Positions 7,460 through 15,402 of a stretch of 23,238 nt of DNA are shown here, in pieces; position 1 is the stretch's first letter; each line of letters opens with the position of its first letter. The DNA is taken from assembly GCA_903928045.1 (NCBI GenBank), contig CAIYPH010000109.1, positions 1-23,238 of the forward strand, read 5' to 3'. Below the pieces are notes generated by a model. The model saw only the letters and a list, made by a program, of their open reading frames with translations, was not told the DNA's origin and did no database searches. The position numbers and the translations under genes were made by a program. This DNA comes from an uncultured Rhodospirillales bacterium (GTDB lineage: Bacteria; Pseudomonadota; Alphaproteobacteria; Acetobacterales; Acetobacteraceae).

Positions 7460-8209
7460 CTACTCAGCGTAGTCGACCGCGACCTCGGCGAAGCCGGAAA
7501 ACCGGATGCGCACCTTGGCGGTGGCACCAACACGGTTGGCGCCGGACCAGGAGCCGCAGGTGACGAACTGGCCGGCCTTGAGCCCGCCGGCCCATACCGC
7601 GCCCTCATTGGCCATCCACTGCACCTGCGCCACCAGGTCCCCGGCTGGGTGGCCGGTGCGGCTGGCGTCGAGCGCGCCGTCGACATGCTGCTCCATGCCG
7701 ACCGCGGCAAGATCGATCGTCTGCCAGTCGCTGCGCCCCGGCCCATAGATCAGCCCGCCATGGGACTGGGTGTCGGCGATATTGCAGAAGATATCGACCG
7801 CCTTGGGCTCGATGTAGCGCGATTCGCAGGCCTCCATCACCGGGTGGATGGCGGCGATGGAGGCGATGATTTCGGCGCGGGTGTAGGGTGCGCCGCGCGG
7901 CGGCAGGTCAGCGCCGATGCGGGCGCAGAGCTCGGCCTCGATGGCGCGGATGGCCTGCTTGCCCGGACGCAGCGTGGCGGGCGAGGCTTCGATGCCGGAG
8001 GCGGGCAGCGGGCCGCACATCGGGGCGGAGCCGTCGGTACCGAAGGGCGAGACCTTCCAGCCGCCGATCGGGCCAAGTTCGGCCGCCACCTTGTGCTGGA
8101 TCGCGTAGGCCGCGGCGCGATCGACCGGCTTCACCGCGCCGGGAAGATCGGCAAGGCGCTTGGCGGGATCGTGGCGGGCGGCGAGCAGAAGGGCGGCGGC
8201 GTCGGACAT
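7460..8209 (-). CDS. 2-keto-4-pentenoate hydratase-like (FAH superfamily) enzyme
   Basis: A 249-aa protein like MhpD/2-oxopent-4-enoate hydratase, which adds water to 2-hydroxypenta-2,4-dienoate in aromatic meta-cleavage pathways. A GWKV motif is at 50-53. The metal-binding acids are visible as E91 and E93 (IEAEL) and E126 (PVMEACESR), corresponding to the E-x-E and E of MhpD. Length is usual for the family (about 260). The gene stands alone, convergent with the RND gene and only 15 bases from its stop, and divergent from the MaoC-like gene. No aldolase or acylating dehydrogenase of a meta-cleavage operon is nearby, so the real substrate could be another 2-keto acid; decarboxylase relatives share the fold. 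The AGGGGA tract about 8 bases before the ATG supports the start. Confidence 0.85.
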   Translation of the reverse strand: MSDAAALLLAARHDPAKRLADLPGAVKPVDRAAAYAIQHKVAAELGPIGGWKVSPFGTDGSAPMCGPLPASGIEASPATLRPGKQAIRAIEAELCARIGADLPPRGAPYTRAEIIASIAAIHPVMEACESRYIEPKAVDIFCNIADTQSHGGLIYGPGRSDWQTIDLAAVGMEQHVDGALDASRTGHPAGDLVAQVQWMANEGAVWAGGLKAGQFVTCGSWSGANRVGATAKVRIRFSGFAEVAVDYAE

Positions 8210-8317
8210 GGCTTGGTTCCCCTGGGGCTATTGCGCGGACCTAAGCACCAGGCGGCGGGCTTGTCCAACCCGCGCGTCCGGTCCAGATAACGGCCCGCGA
8301 CGGCAATCGAGGCAAAG

Positions 8318-8740
8318 ATGAGCGACGGCGTATTTTTCGAGGATCTGGCGGTCGGCATGTCCGCCAGCATGGGCAAGACCATCACGGAAGCGGATATCCT
8401 GATGTTCGCCGCCGTCAGCATGGACACCAACCCCGTGCACCTCAACGCCGAGGCGGCCGCCGCCTCGCAGTTCAAGGAGCGTATCGCCCATGGCATGCTC
8501 TCGGCCGGGCTGATCAGCGCCGTGCTCGGCACCCGCCTGCCGGGGCCAGGCACCATTTATCTCGGCCAGACCCTGCGCTTCCGCCGCCCGGTGAAAATCG
8601 GAGACACAGTGACCGCGACCTGCGAGGTGACCGCGCTCGACCCCGCGAAAAAGCAGGCGACGCTGAAGACGGTCTGCACGGTGGCGGGCAAGACGGTGAT
8701 TGACGGCGAGGCGGTGGTGCTGCCGTCCTCCCGGAGCTGA
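8318..8740 (+). CDS. MaoC-like (R)-specific enoyl-CoA hydratase
   Basis: A 140-aa single-hotdog protein of the MaoC/PhaJ family, which hydrates trans-2-enoyl-CoA to (R)-3-hydroxyacyl-CoA. The hydratase-2 motif is intact: D36 and H41 in MDTNPVH, matching the catalytic Asp/His of PhaJ. Full length for the single-domain form. GAGG lies about 6 bases before the ATG. It is followed by ribF after only 4 bases, so the two are probably co-transcribed. A link to polyhydroxyalkanoate precursors is possible, but no PHA gene is nearby. A PhaJ-like activity is likely; the chain-length preference cannot be read. Confidence 0.88.
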   Translation: MSDGVFFEDLAVGMSASMGKTITEADILMFAAVSMDTNPVHLNAEAAAASQFKERIAHGMLSAGLISAVLGTRLPGPGTIYLGQTLRFRRPVKIGDTVTATCEVTALDPAKKQATLKTVCTVAGKTVIDGEAVVLPSSRS

Positions 8741-8744
8741 CACG

Positions 8745-9692
8745 ATGAGCATCGCCCTGCATCGGGCCTGGCGCGGCCTGCCGGATTCCGCCCGCGGCGC
8801 CGTGGTCGCGCTGGGGAATTTCGACGGCGTGCACACCGGCCACGCCCATTTGCTGCGCATCGCCCATGGCGCGCGGCCGGATGCGGCGCTCGCGGTGCTG
8901 ACCTTCGAGCCGCATCCGCGCGAGGTGTTCCGCCCGGACGACCCGCCCTTCCGCCTGACCCTCTCGGCCGAGCGCACCGCGGCGCTGGCGGCACTCGGGG
9001 TCGCGCATGTCTACGAACTGGCGTTCGACGCCGCCTTCAGCCGCATGTCGGCGGATGCCTTCGTCGCCGACGTGCTGCATGCCGGACTCGGCGCGCGGCA
9101 TCTGGTGTGCGGGCCGGACTACGCCTTCGGCCATCGCCGGGGCGGCAATGCGGTCTTCCTGGCCGAGCGGGCGGCGGCGCTGGGCATCGGGCTGACCGTG
9201 GTGCCGCCGCTGAGCGATGCCGGCGGGCAGATCTCCTCCTCCGGCATCCGCCGCGCCCTGCAGGACGGCTATCCCGAGCGCGCCGCCACCCATCTTGGCC
9301 GCGCCTGGGCGATCCGCGGCGTGGTGGCGCATGGCGACAAGCGCGGCCGCACCATCGGCTTCCCCACCGCCAATATCGCGCTTGGCCGCCATATCGAGCC
9401 CGCGCGCGGCGTCTATGCCGTGACGGTGACGCTGCCCGATGGGCGCGTGGTACACGGCGCCGCCAATATCGGCCGCCGCCCGACGGTGAATGCCGGGCCG
9501 GAGAGCCGGCTCGAGGTCAACCTGTTCGACTTCACGGGCGATCTCTACGGCCAGGAGCTCTCGGTCGCGCTGCACGCCTTCCTCCGCCCCGAGCAGAAAT
9601 TCTCCGGGCTCGACGAGCTCAAGGCCCGCATAGCAGCCGATTGCCAGGAGGCGCGGCGGATTCTTGACCGCGTGGCCCCGCTCTCCGCATAG
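8745..9692 (+). CDS. ribF: Bifunctional riboflavin kinase / FAD synthetase
   Basis: A 315-aa RibF that turns riboflavin into FMN and then FAD in the cytoplasm. The N-terminal FMN-adenylyltransferase domain has GNFDGVHTGH (24-33), the TFEPHP motif and the ISSSGIR motif. The C-terminal kinase domain has the GRTIGFPTAN motif, the GAANIGRRPT motif and the usual LEVNLFDF segment near the end. Length is typical (about 310). Start at the ATG at 8745 with GGAG about 9 bases upstream; longer in-frame readings run into the MaoC-like gene. The arrangement before ileS is a widely conserved proteobacterial order. No FMN riboswitch is seen upstream; the gap to the previous gene is only 4 bases. Confidence 0.96.
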   Translation: MSIALHRAWRGLPDSARGAVVALGNFDGVHTGHAHLLRIAHGARPDAALAVLTFEPHPREVFRPDDPPFRLTLSAERTAALAALGVAHVYELAFDAAFSRMSADAFVADVLHAGLGARHLVCGPDYAFGHRRGGNAVFLAERAAALGIGLTVVPPLSDAGGQISSSGIRRALQDGYPERAATHLGRAWAIRGVVAHGDKRGRTIGFPTANIALGRHIEPARGVYAVTVTLPDGRVVHGAANIGRRPTVNAGPESRLEVNLFDFTGDLYGQELSVALHAFLRPEQKFSGLDELKARIAADCQEARRILDRVAPLSA

Positions 9693-9693
9693 T
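9664..9693 (+). promoter_or_regulatory. Possible ileS promoter
   Basis: TTGACC (9664-9669) and CATAGT (9688-9693) are separated by 18 bases, at the very end of ribF. The -10 matches the consensus at four of six positions. A start near 9700 would give a leader of about 110 bases containing the hairpin at 9733-9757. Read-through from ribF is an alternative. Confidence 0.3.
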
Positions 9694-9732
9694 CATTCCC
9701 ATGTATGGGTTTATAGAGGCGCGAATTATACG

Positions 9733-9757
9733 CCCGGCGGTTCGCTAGAACGCCGGG
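9733..9757 (+). other. Stem-loop in the ileS leader
   Basis: CCCGGCG (9733-9739) pairs with CGCCGGG (9751-9757), then a bulged G (9740), then TTC pairs with GAA, closing on a GCTA loop. The 10-bp stem is strong but has no T-tract after it, so it is not an obvious intrinsic terminator. It lies about 50 bases before the ileS ATG. It could affect ileS expression or mRNA stability. It does not look like a T-box. Confidence 0.4.
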
Positions 9758-9808
9758 ACATCACGCACGCCTTTCCCCTGACGCGGCAGATCGCCGCACG
9801 AGATCATC

Positions 9809-12601
9809 ATGAGCGAAACACGAGACTACCGCGACACCGTCTTCCTGCCGGCGACGCAATTCGCCATGCGCGGCGATTTGCCGAAGAAGGAGCCGGCCAT
9901 CCTCGCCCGCTGGGCCAAGATGGGCATCTGGGAGCGCATCCGCGCCAATTCCAAGGGCCGCACCAAGTTCATCCTGCATGACGGCCCACCCTACGCCAAC
10001 GGCAACCTCCATATCGGCCACGCGCTCAACAAGGTGCTGAAGGACGTCATCAACCGCGGCCGCCAGATGTCGGGCTTTGACGGCTACTACATCCCGGGCT
10101 GGGACTGCCACGGCCTGCCGATCGAATGGAAGATCGAGGAGGAATACCGCAAATCCGGCCGTGACAAGGATGCGGTGCCGATCCTGCAATTCCGCGCCGA
10201 ATGCCGCGCCTATGCCCAGCATTGGCTGTCCGTGCAGAGCGAGGAGTTCCAGCGCCTCGGCGTGTTCGGTGCCTGGAACGAGCGCTACGCGACGATGGAC
10301 CTGCCCTCCGAGGCGGCGATTGCCGGCGAGATCGGCAAGTTCCTCCTCAACGGCGCCCTGTTCCGCGGCCTGCGTCCGGTGATGTGGTCGCCGGTCGAGA
10401 AGACCGCGCTGGCCGAGGCCGAGATCGAGTACCACGATCACACCAGCGACACCATCTTCGTGCGCTTCCCTGTCCTCTCGTCCAACGTCGCCGAGCTGCG
10501 CGATGCCGCGGTGGTGATCTGGACCACAACGCCCTGGACCATGCCGGGCAACCGCGCCATCGCCTATGGCGAGGAGATCGACTACGCCGTCGTGCGGGTG
10601 GACAGCGTTAAGGACGGCTCGCTCGCCCGCGCCGGCGAGCGCATCCTCGTCGCGCTCGCTTTGCTGCCGCAGGTCTGCGAGGCCACCGGGATCGCCACCC
10701 ACCACGTGCTGCACGTGCATAAGGGAGCGGAACTCGCCGGCACCGTCACCGCGCATCCGCTGCGCGGCAAGGGCTATGAGTTCGACGTACCGCTCTTCGC
10801 CGGCGACTTCGTCACCACCGAGGCCGGCACCGGCCTGGTGCATATCGCGCCGGGCCATGGCGAGGACGATTTCCACCTCGGCCGCGCCCATGGCATCGAG
10901 GTGCCGGAGACGGTTGGCGATGACGGCACCTACAACCCCTGGGTGCCGATCTTCGCCGGGCATCACGTCTACAAGGCCGCCAACCCCGTCTGCGCCGCGC
11001 TGACCGAGGCTGGCGGGCTGCTGGCGCGCGGCAAGCTCGTCCACTCCTACCCGCATTCCTGGCGCTCCAAGGCCCCGCTGATCTTCCGCGCCACGCCGCA
11101 ATGGTTCATCCGCATGGATGGCGAATACGAGATCGACGGCTCGGTCTCCACGATCCGCGCGCGTGCCCGCGAGGCAATCGCAAATACCGATTTCGTGCCC
11201 GCCGCCGGGCGCACCCGCCTCGATTCGATGATCGCCGCCCGGCCGGACTGGTGCATCTCGCGCCAGCGCGCCTGGGGCGTACCGATCGCCGTGTTCGTCG
11301 AGAAATCCACCGGCATCCCGCTGCGTGATCCCGAGGTGGTGAAGCGCATCGTCGACGTATTCACCGAAGAAGGGGCGGACGCCTGGTATTCCTCGCCGCC
11401 CTCGCGCTTCCTCGGCCAGGGCCGCAACCCCGACGACTATGAGCAGGTGATGGATATCGTGGACGTGTGGTTCGAGTCCGGCTCGACCCACGCCTTCGTG
11501 CTGGAGCAGCGCGGCCTGCCCTGGCCGGCCGACCTGTATCTCGAGGGCACCGACCAGCATCGCGGCTGGTTCCATTCCTCGCTGCTGGAAGGCGTCGGCT
11601 CGCGCGGCAAGGCGCCCTTCAAGGCGGTGCTGACCCACGGCTTCACGCTCGATGAGCAGGGCCGCAAAATGTCGAAGTCCCTCGGCAACACCACCGCTCC
11701 GCAGGAGGTGTGGGACAAGTATGGCGCCGACATCCTGCGCCTCTGGGTGATGCACACCGACATCACCGAGGACCAGCGGATCGGACCCGAGATCCTCAAG
11801 CAGACCGCCGAACTCTACCGCCGCCTGCGCAACACGCTGCGCTGGCTGCTCGGCAGCCTCGACGGGTTCACCCATGCCGAACATTTGCCCGAGGCCGAAA
11901 TGCCGGACCTCGAGCGCTGGATGCTGCACCGGATGTGGGAGATCGACGCGCAGGTGAAGGGCGCGGTGGACAGCCATGACTGGGCTGGCCTCTATCCCGC
12001 CATCCACGCCTTCTGCACCACTGACCTCTCGGCCTTCTACTTCGACATCCGCAAGGACGCGCTCTACTGCGACCGGCCCGACAGCATCCGCCGCCGCGCC
12101 GCCCGCACCGTGCTCGACCATCTGCACCGCTGCCTCTGCACCTGGCTCGCCCCGGTGCTGGTGTTCACCGCCGAGGAGGCCTGGACGTCGCGCTTCGGCG
12201 AGGAAACCAGCGTGCATCTGCAGGACTTCGTGGAGGTGCCGGCACGCTGGCGCGACGATGCGCTGGCCGAGCGCTGGGCCACCATCCGCGCCCGCCGCTC
12301 CGCCGCCACCGCGGCGCTGGAAGCGATGCGCCGTGACGGCAAGATCGGCGCCTCGCTGCAGGCCAGTGTCGCGCTCGGCCTGCCCGAAGCCGATGAGGGG
12401 CTGCTCGCGGCCGCCGAATGGGCCGAGGTGCTGATCGTCTCGGAGGCCAAGCTGACGCGTGCCGCCGAGCCCACGGTGGAGACCGGTCTCGCGCCGGGCG
12501 AGAAATGCGCCCGCTGCTGGAAAATCCTGCCCGAGGTCGGCAGCGTTCATGCCCACCCCACGCTGTGCCTGCGCTGCACCGATGCGGTGGAGGCGGCGTG
12601 A
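9809..12601 (+). CDS. ileS: Isoleucyl-tRNA synthetase
   Basis: A 930-aa class I synthetase charging tRNA-Ile. The HIGH motif is at 68-71 (NLHIGHALNK) and KMSKS at 620-624. The connective-peptide editing domain lies between them, with the TWTTTPWTMPGN-like segment seen as WTTTPWTMPGN. The C-terminal zinc site is complete: C900, C903, C920, C923. It is thus the bacterial IleS1-type form, close to the E. coli length (938). The stop overlaps the GTG start of lspA (GTGA at 12598-12601), the classical ileS-lspA coupling. The SD before the ATG at 9809 is weak. Confidence 0.98.
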   Translation: MSETRDYRDTVFLPATQFAMRGDLPKKEPAILARWAKMGIWERIRANSKGRTKFILHDGPPYANGNLHIGHALNKVLKDVINRGRQMSGFDGYYIPGWDCHGLPIEWKIEEEYRKSGRDKDAVPILQFRAECRAYAQHWLSVQSEEFQRLGVFGAWNERYATMDLPSEAAIAGEIGKFLLNGALFRGLRPVMWSPVEKTALAEAEIEYHDHTSDTIFVRFPVLSSNVAELRDAAVVIWTTTPWTMPGNRAIAYGEEIDYAVVRVDSVKDGSLARAGERILVALALLPQVCEATGIATHHVLHVHKGAELAGTVTAHPLRGKGYEFDVPLFAGDFVTTEAGTGLVHIAPGHGEDDFHLGRAHGIEVPETVGDDGTYNPWVPIFAGHHVYKAANPVCAALTEAGGLLARGKLVHSYPHSWRSKAPLIFRATPQWFIRMDGEYEIDGSVSTIRARAREAIANTDFVPAAGRTRLDSMIAARPDWCISRQRAWGVPIAVFVEKSTGIPLRDPEVVKRIVDVFTEEGADAWYSSPPSRFLGQGRNPDDYEQVMDIVDVWFESGSTHAFVLEQRGLPWPADLYLEGTDQHRGWFHSSLLEGVGSRGKAPFKAVLTHGFTLDEQGRKMSKSLGNTTAPQEVWDKYGADILRLWVMHTDITEDQRIGPEILKQTAELYRRLRNTLRWLLGSLDGFTHAEHLPEAEMPDLERWMLHRMWEIDAQVKGAVDSHDWAGLYPAIHAFCTTDLSAFYFDIRKDALYCDRPDSIRRRAARTVLDHLHRCLCTWLAPVLVFTAEEAWTSRFGEETSVHLQDFVEVPARWRDDALAERWATIRARRSAATAALEAMRRDGKIGASLQASVALGLPEADEGLLAAAEWAEVLIVSEAKLTRAAEPTVETGLAPGEKCARCWKILPEVGSVHAHPTLCLRCTDAVEAA

Positions 12602-13134
12602 GCCGCGCCGGGCGCTTCGCGATCGGCATCGCGGCCCTGGCCGTCACCCTGGTGGCGGACCAGGCGAGCAAGGACTGGGTGCTGAACGGGCTGCGCCTGC
12701 CCGATCTAGGCTCGGTGCCGCTGTTTCCCGGCCTCAGCCTCACCATGGTATGGAACCATGGCATCACCTTCGGCCTGCTCAGCAGCGACTCGGCCTGGGG
12801 CGGGGCGATGCTGGCGGTCGTCGCCCTTGGCGTGGTGGCAGCGCTGGGGGTGTGGATGTGGCGGGCGGAGCGCATCGGCGTGATTCTCGCGCTCGGCGCG
12901 GTGGCCGGGGGGGCGATCGGCAACGTGATCGATCGGCTGCGCTTCGGCGCGGTGGTCGATTTCATCCATGCCTATGCCTGGGGCTGGTCATGGTATGTCT
13001 TCAACGTCGCCGATGCCGCGATCGTCTGCGGCGTTGCCGCCCTGGTGATCGACGGAATGCGTCATCCCGAGCGTGGGCACCGCAATGGCGGGGCGTCGGA
13101 TAAGCGCCTTGCCGGCGCGCCCGCGGACAAGTAA
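12598..13134 (+). CDS. lspA: Lipoprotein signal peptidase (signal peptidase II)
   Basis: A 178-aa inner-membrane aspartyl protease that removes the signal peptide of prolipoproteins. Four membrane segments are expected. Conserved blocks: DQASKD (21-26), VWNHGITFG (51-59), GNVIDRL (108-114) and NVADA (136-140). The catalytic aspartates are likely D121 (VVDF) and D139 (NVAD), the pair known from the Pseudomonas enzyme. Start: GTG at 12598, overlapping the ileS stop, with GGAGG (12589-12593) just upstream; no in-frame ATG fits the family N-terminus. The C-terminal tail (about 155-178) is hydrophilic and variable. The next gene encodes a lipoprotein. Confidence 0.96.
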   Translation: MSRAGRFAIGIAALAVTLVADQASKDWVLNGLRLPDLGSVPLFPGLSLTMVWNHGITFGLLSSDSAWGGAMLAVVALGVVAALGVWMWRAERIGVILALGAVAGGAIGNVIDRLRFGAVVDFIHAYAWGWSWYVFNVADAAIVCGVAALVIDGMRHPERGHRNGGASDKRLAGAPADK

Positions 13135-13144
13135 GGAAGCGATC

Positions 13145-13678
13145 ATGCGCCCCATCGTCACGCCGCTCCTGCTCTGCACCCTGCTTGGCCTCGCCGGCTG
13201 CGGCAGCGATCTGTCCCGCTCCTTCGGCTTCGTGCGCGACACGCCCGACGAATTCCTGGTGACACCGCGGGCGCCGCTCGCCTTGCCGCCGAGCTACATG
13301 CTGGTGCGGCCGCAGCCCGGCACACCCCGCCCGCAGGAGGTCGCACCGCGCGCCGCGGTGGAGGCGACCTTGACGCAGCAGCCGGCCAGCGCGTCCGGGC
13401 CAATCAGCCCCGGGCAGATGGCGCTGCTGCAATCCGCCGGGCCGCCCGCTCCGGCCAATATCCGAACCCAGATCAACACCCAGGCCGGCATCGACGACCC
13501 GCCGGCGGGCTGGGTGGACAAGGTGCAATTCTGGCTGCTGCCGCGCGAGCCAGGTGTAATCATCGATCCCAACGCCGAGGCCCAGCGCCTGCGCGAAAAC
13601 GCCGCCCTCGGCAAAACCGCTCAGGACGGCGAAACCCGGATCATCATGCCCAAGCGCAAAAGCATCTTCGGGTTCTGA
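13145..13678 (+). CDS. bamF: DUF3035 outer-membrane lipoprotein, BamF-like
   Basis: A 177-aa lipoprotein with signal peptide 1-18 and lipobox LAGC, lipidated at C19. After it comes the TPDEFLV block (33-39) followed by RAPLALPP, typical of DUF3035 proteins. In Caulobacter a protein of this family is a subunit (BamF) of the BAM complex, which inserts beta-barrels into the outer membrane. The middle (about 55-120) is Pro/Ala-rich and low in complexity; the C-terminus ends in a basic KRKSIFGF. It starts 10 bases after lspA with AAGGA upstream, a common alphaproteobacterial order. The family call is strong; the BAM role is by homology. Confidence 0.85.
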   Translation: MRPIVTPLLLCTLLGLAGCGSDLSRSFGFVRDTPDEFLVTPRAPLALPPSYMLVRPQPGTPRPQEVAPRAAVEATLTQQPASASGPISPGQMALLQSAGPPAPANIRTQINTQAGIDDPPAGWVDKVQFWLLPREPGVIIDPNAEAQRLRENAALGKTAQDGETRIIMPKRKSIFGF

Positions 13679-13706
13679 CTCCGCCACGGTGTAGCGTTTT
13701 TGTGTA

Positions 13707-13737
13707 TATACTCATGGGTAACCTGCGCTAATCTTTG
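13707..13737 (+). promoter_or_regulatory. AT-rich leader of pgi, possible promoter
   Basis: The 62-base gap between the lipoprotein gene and pgi is AT-rich compared with its surroundings. It contains TATACT (13707-13712) and GCTAAT (13727-13732) as -10 candidates, but neither has a good -35 at 16-18 bases. No Shine-Dalgarno sequence precedes the pgi ATG at 13741. The region probably carries the pgi-mutL promoter, but I cannot place it with confidence. Confidence 0.25.
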
Positions 13738-13740
13738 TCT

Positions 13741-15402
13741 ATGAACAGTGAATCGGCCTTCGCCGCTGCATGGCAGCGCCTAGCCACTTTGGCCGCACGG
13801 CCGGCCAGGCGATCCATCCGCGCCCGCTTCGATGCCGATCCCGAGCGCAACCGCCGCTTCAGCGTCATGCATGGCGACCTCACGCTGGATTTTTCCAAGA
13901 CCGCAATCGACGGCGAAACCCTGGTCACCTTGCTCGACCTCGCACATACCGGGGGCCTCGATGGGTTCCGGCAGCGTCTGTTTGCCGGCGCGATGGTCAA
14001 CGTCACCGAGCACCGCGCCGCCATGCACATGGCGCTGCGGTCCCGCGCCGCGGACGGATTGCGCGCCACCACCCCGGCCGGCACCGATGACGCCAGCGCC
14101 CTCGCCGCCCACGAGCGCGATCGCATGCGGGATTTCGTGGCCGCGGTGCATGACGGCGCCATCCGCGGCGCCACCGGTGAACCGTTCGACACGGTGATCA
14201 ACGTCGGGATCGGCGGTTCAGACCTCGGCCCCCTGATGGCCACCGAGGCGCTGACAATGGCGCATGGCGGCGTGATGCATGCCCGCTTCCTGTCCAACGT
14301 GGATGGTACCGGCGCGGCGGCGCTGATGCGCGAGCTCGACCCCGAGCGTACGCTCATCCTCATCGCCTCGAAGACCTTCACCACCGACGAAACCATGACC
14401 AACGCCCGCGCCCTCCGTGCCTGGGTCGCCGAGCACCTCGGCGAGGCGGCCGTGGCGAGCCATTTCGTCGCGCTGTCCACCAACATCAAGGCGGTGGCCG
14501 AATTCGGCATCGCCGCCGACCGCGTGTTCGGGTTCCGCGACTGGGTCGGCGGCCGGTTCTCGCTGTGGTCGCCGGTCGGCCTGTCCATCGCGCTGGCCGC
14601 CGGATGGGAACAGTTCCAGGCCATGCTCGAAGGCGGGCGGGACATGGATGCCCATTTCCGGGACGCCGATTTCGCCGATAACCTGCCCGTATTGCTGGCC
14701 CTCGTCGGCATCTGGCACGTCAACATCATGGGCTATGGCAACCAGGCCATTCTGGCCTACGACGACCGGCTGCGCCGCTTCCCCGCCTTCCTCCAGCAGC
14801 TCGAGATGGAAAGCAACGGCAAGTCGATCGGGCTGGACGGCAAGCGCGTGGCGAGCCGCACCTGCCCGGTGATTTTCGGCGAACCCGGCACCAACGCGCA
14901 GCACAGCTTCATGCAGTTGCTGCACCAGGGGACGTCGGTGATCCCCGTCGATTTCATCCTGGCCGCCGAACCCGACCATGACCGGCCCGACGCCCATCGC
15001 ATCCTCGCTGCCAACGCCCTCGCCCAGGCCGCCGCCCTGCTGCGCGGCAAATCGCGTGACCTGGTCGAGACCGAGATGCGCGAAGCCGGCGCCTCCGAGG
15101 CCGAGATCGCCGCCGTCGCCCCGCACCGCGTCTTCAGCGGCGACCGGCCGAGCACCACCATCCTGGTCCGCCGGCTCGATGCCTTCACCCTCGGCCGCCT
15201 GATCGCGCTCTACGAACACAAGGTCGCCGTGCAGGGCTGGCTTTGGCGGATCAACAGCTTCGACCAGTGGGGCGTCGAGCTCGGCAAGGTGCTCGCCCGC
15301 GGCATCCTGCCAGACCTCACCGCCAATACTCCAGCCGGCAAGCACGACCCCTCGACCACGGCCCTGATCGCCCGATTCCGGGAGCTCAGGGGCGAGACGT
15401 GA
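13741..15402 (+). CDS. pgi: Glucose-6-phosphate isomerase
   Basis: A 553-aa cytoplasmic enzyme interconverting glucose-6-phosphate and fructose-6-phosphate. Sugar-phosphate binding blocks: IGIGGSDLGP and SKTFTTDET. The catalytic residues are in place: E357 in MESNGK, H388 in NAQHSF, and K516 in the GVELGK motif, each two residues beyond the E. coli numbering (355, 386, 514). Length is that of the large bacterial/eukaryotic form (E. coli 549). Start: ATG at 13741; the frame could also begin at a TTG two codons earlier. No SD is visible. The stop overlaps the mutL GTG (GTGA at 15399-15402). Confidence 0.97.
   Translation: MNSESAFAAAWQRLATLAARPARRSIRARFDADPERNRRFSVMHGDLTLDFSKTAIDGETLVTLLDLAHTGGLDGFRQRLFAGAMVNVTEHRAAMHMALRSRAADGLRATTPAGTDDASALAAHERDRMRDFVAAVHDGAIRGATGEPFDTVINVGIGGSDLGPLMATEALTMAHGGVMHARFLSNVDGTGAAALMRELDPERTLILIASKTFTTDETMTNARALRAWVAEHLGEAAVASHFVALSTNIKAVAEFGIAADRVFGFRDWVGGRFSLWSPVGLSIALAAGWEQFQAMLEGGRDMDAHFRDADFADNLPVLLALVGIWHVNIMGYGNQAILAYDDRLRRFPAFLQQLEMESNGKSIGLDGKRVASRTCPVIFGEPGTNAQHSFMQLLHQGTSVIPVDFILAAEPDHDRPDAHRILAANALAQAAALLRGKSRDLVETEMREAGASEAEIAAVAPHRVFSGDRPSTTILVRRLDAFTLGRLIALYEHKVAVQGWLWRINSFDQWGVELGKVLARGILPDLTANTPAGKHDPSTTALIARFRELRGET

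Noticed and set aside
8741..8744. FMN riboswitch before ribF
   Set aside because: Only 4 bases separate ribF from the previous gene, and the wider 8210-8317 gap shows no FMN aptamer pattern.
9693..9808. T-box leader before ileS
   Set aside because: No T-box sequence and no antiterminator/terminator pair with a T-tract.
9761..12556. 931-aa open frame antisense to ileS
   Set aside because: It mirrors ileS exactly, is rich in Arg, Gly, His and Ala as expected for the complement of GC-rich coding DNA, and has no recognisable domain.
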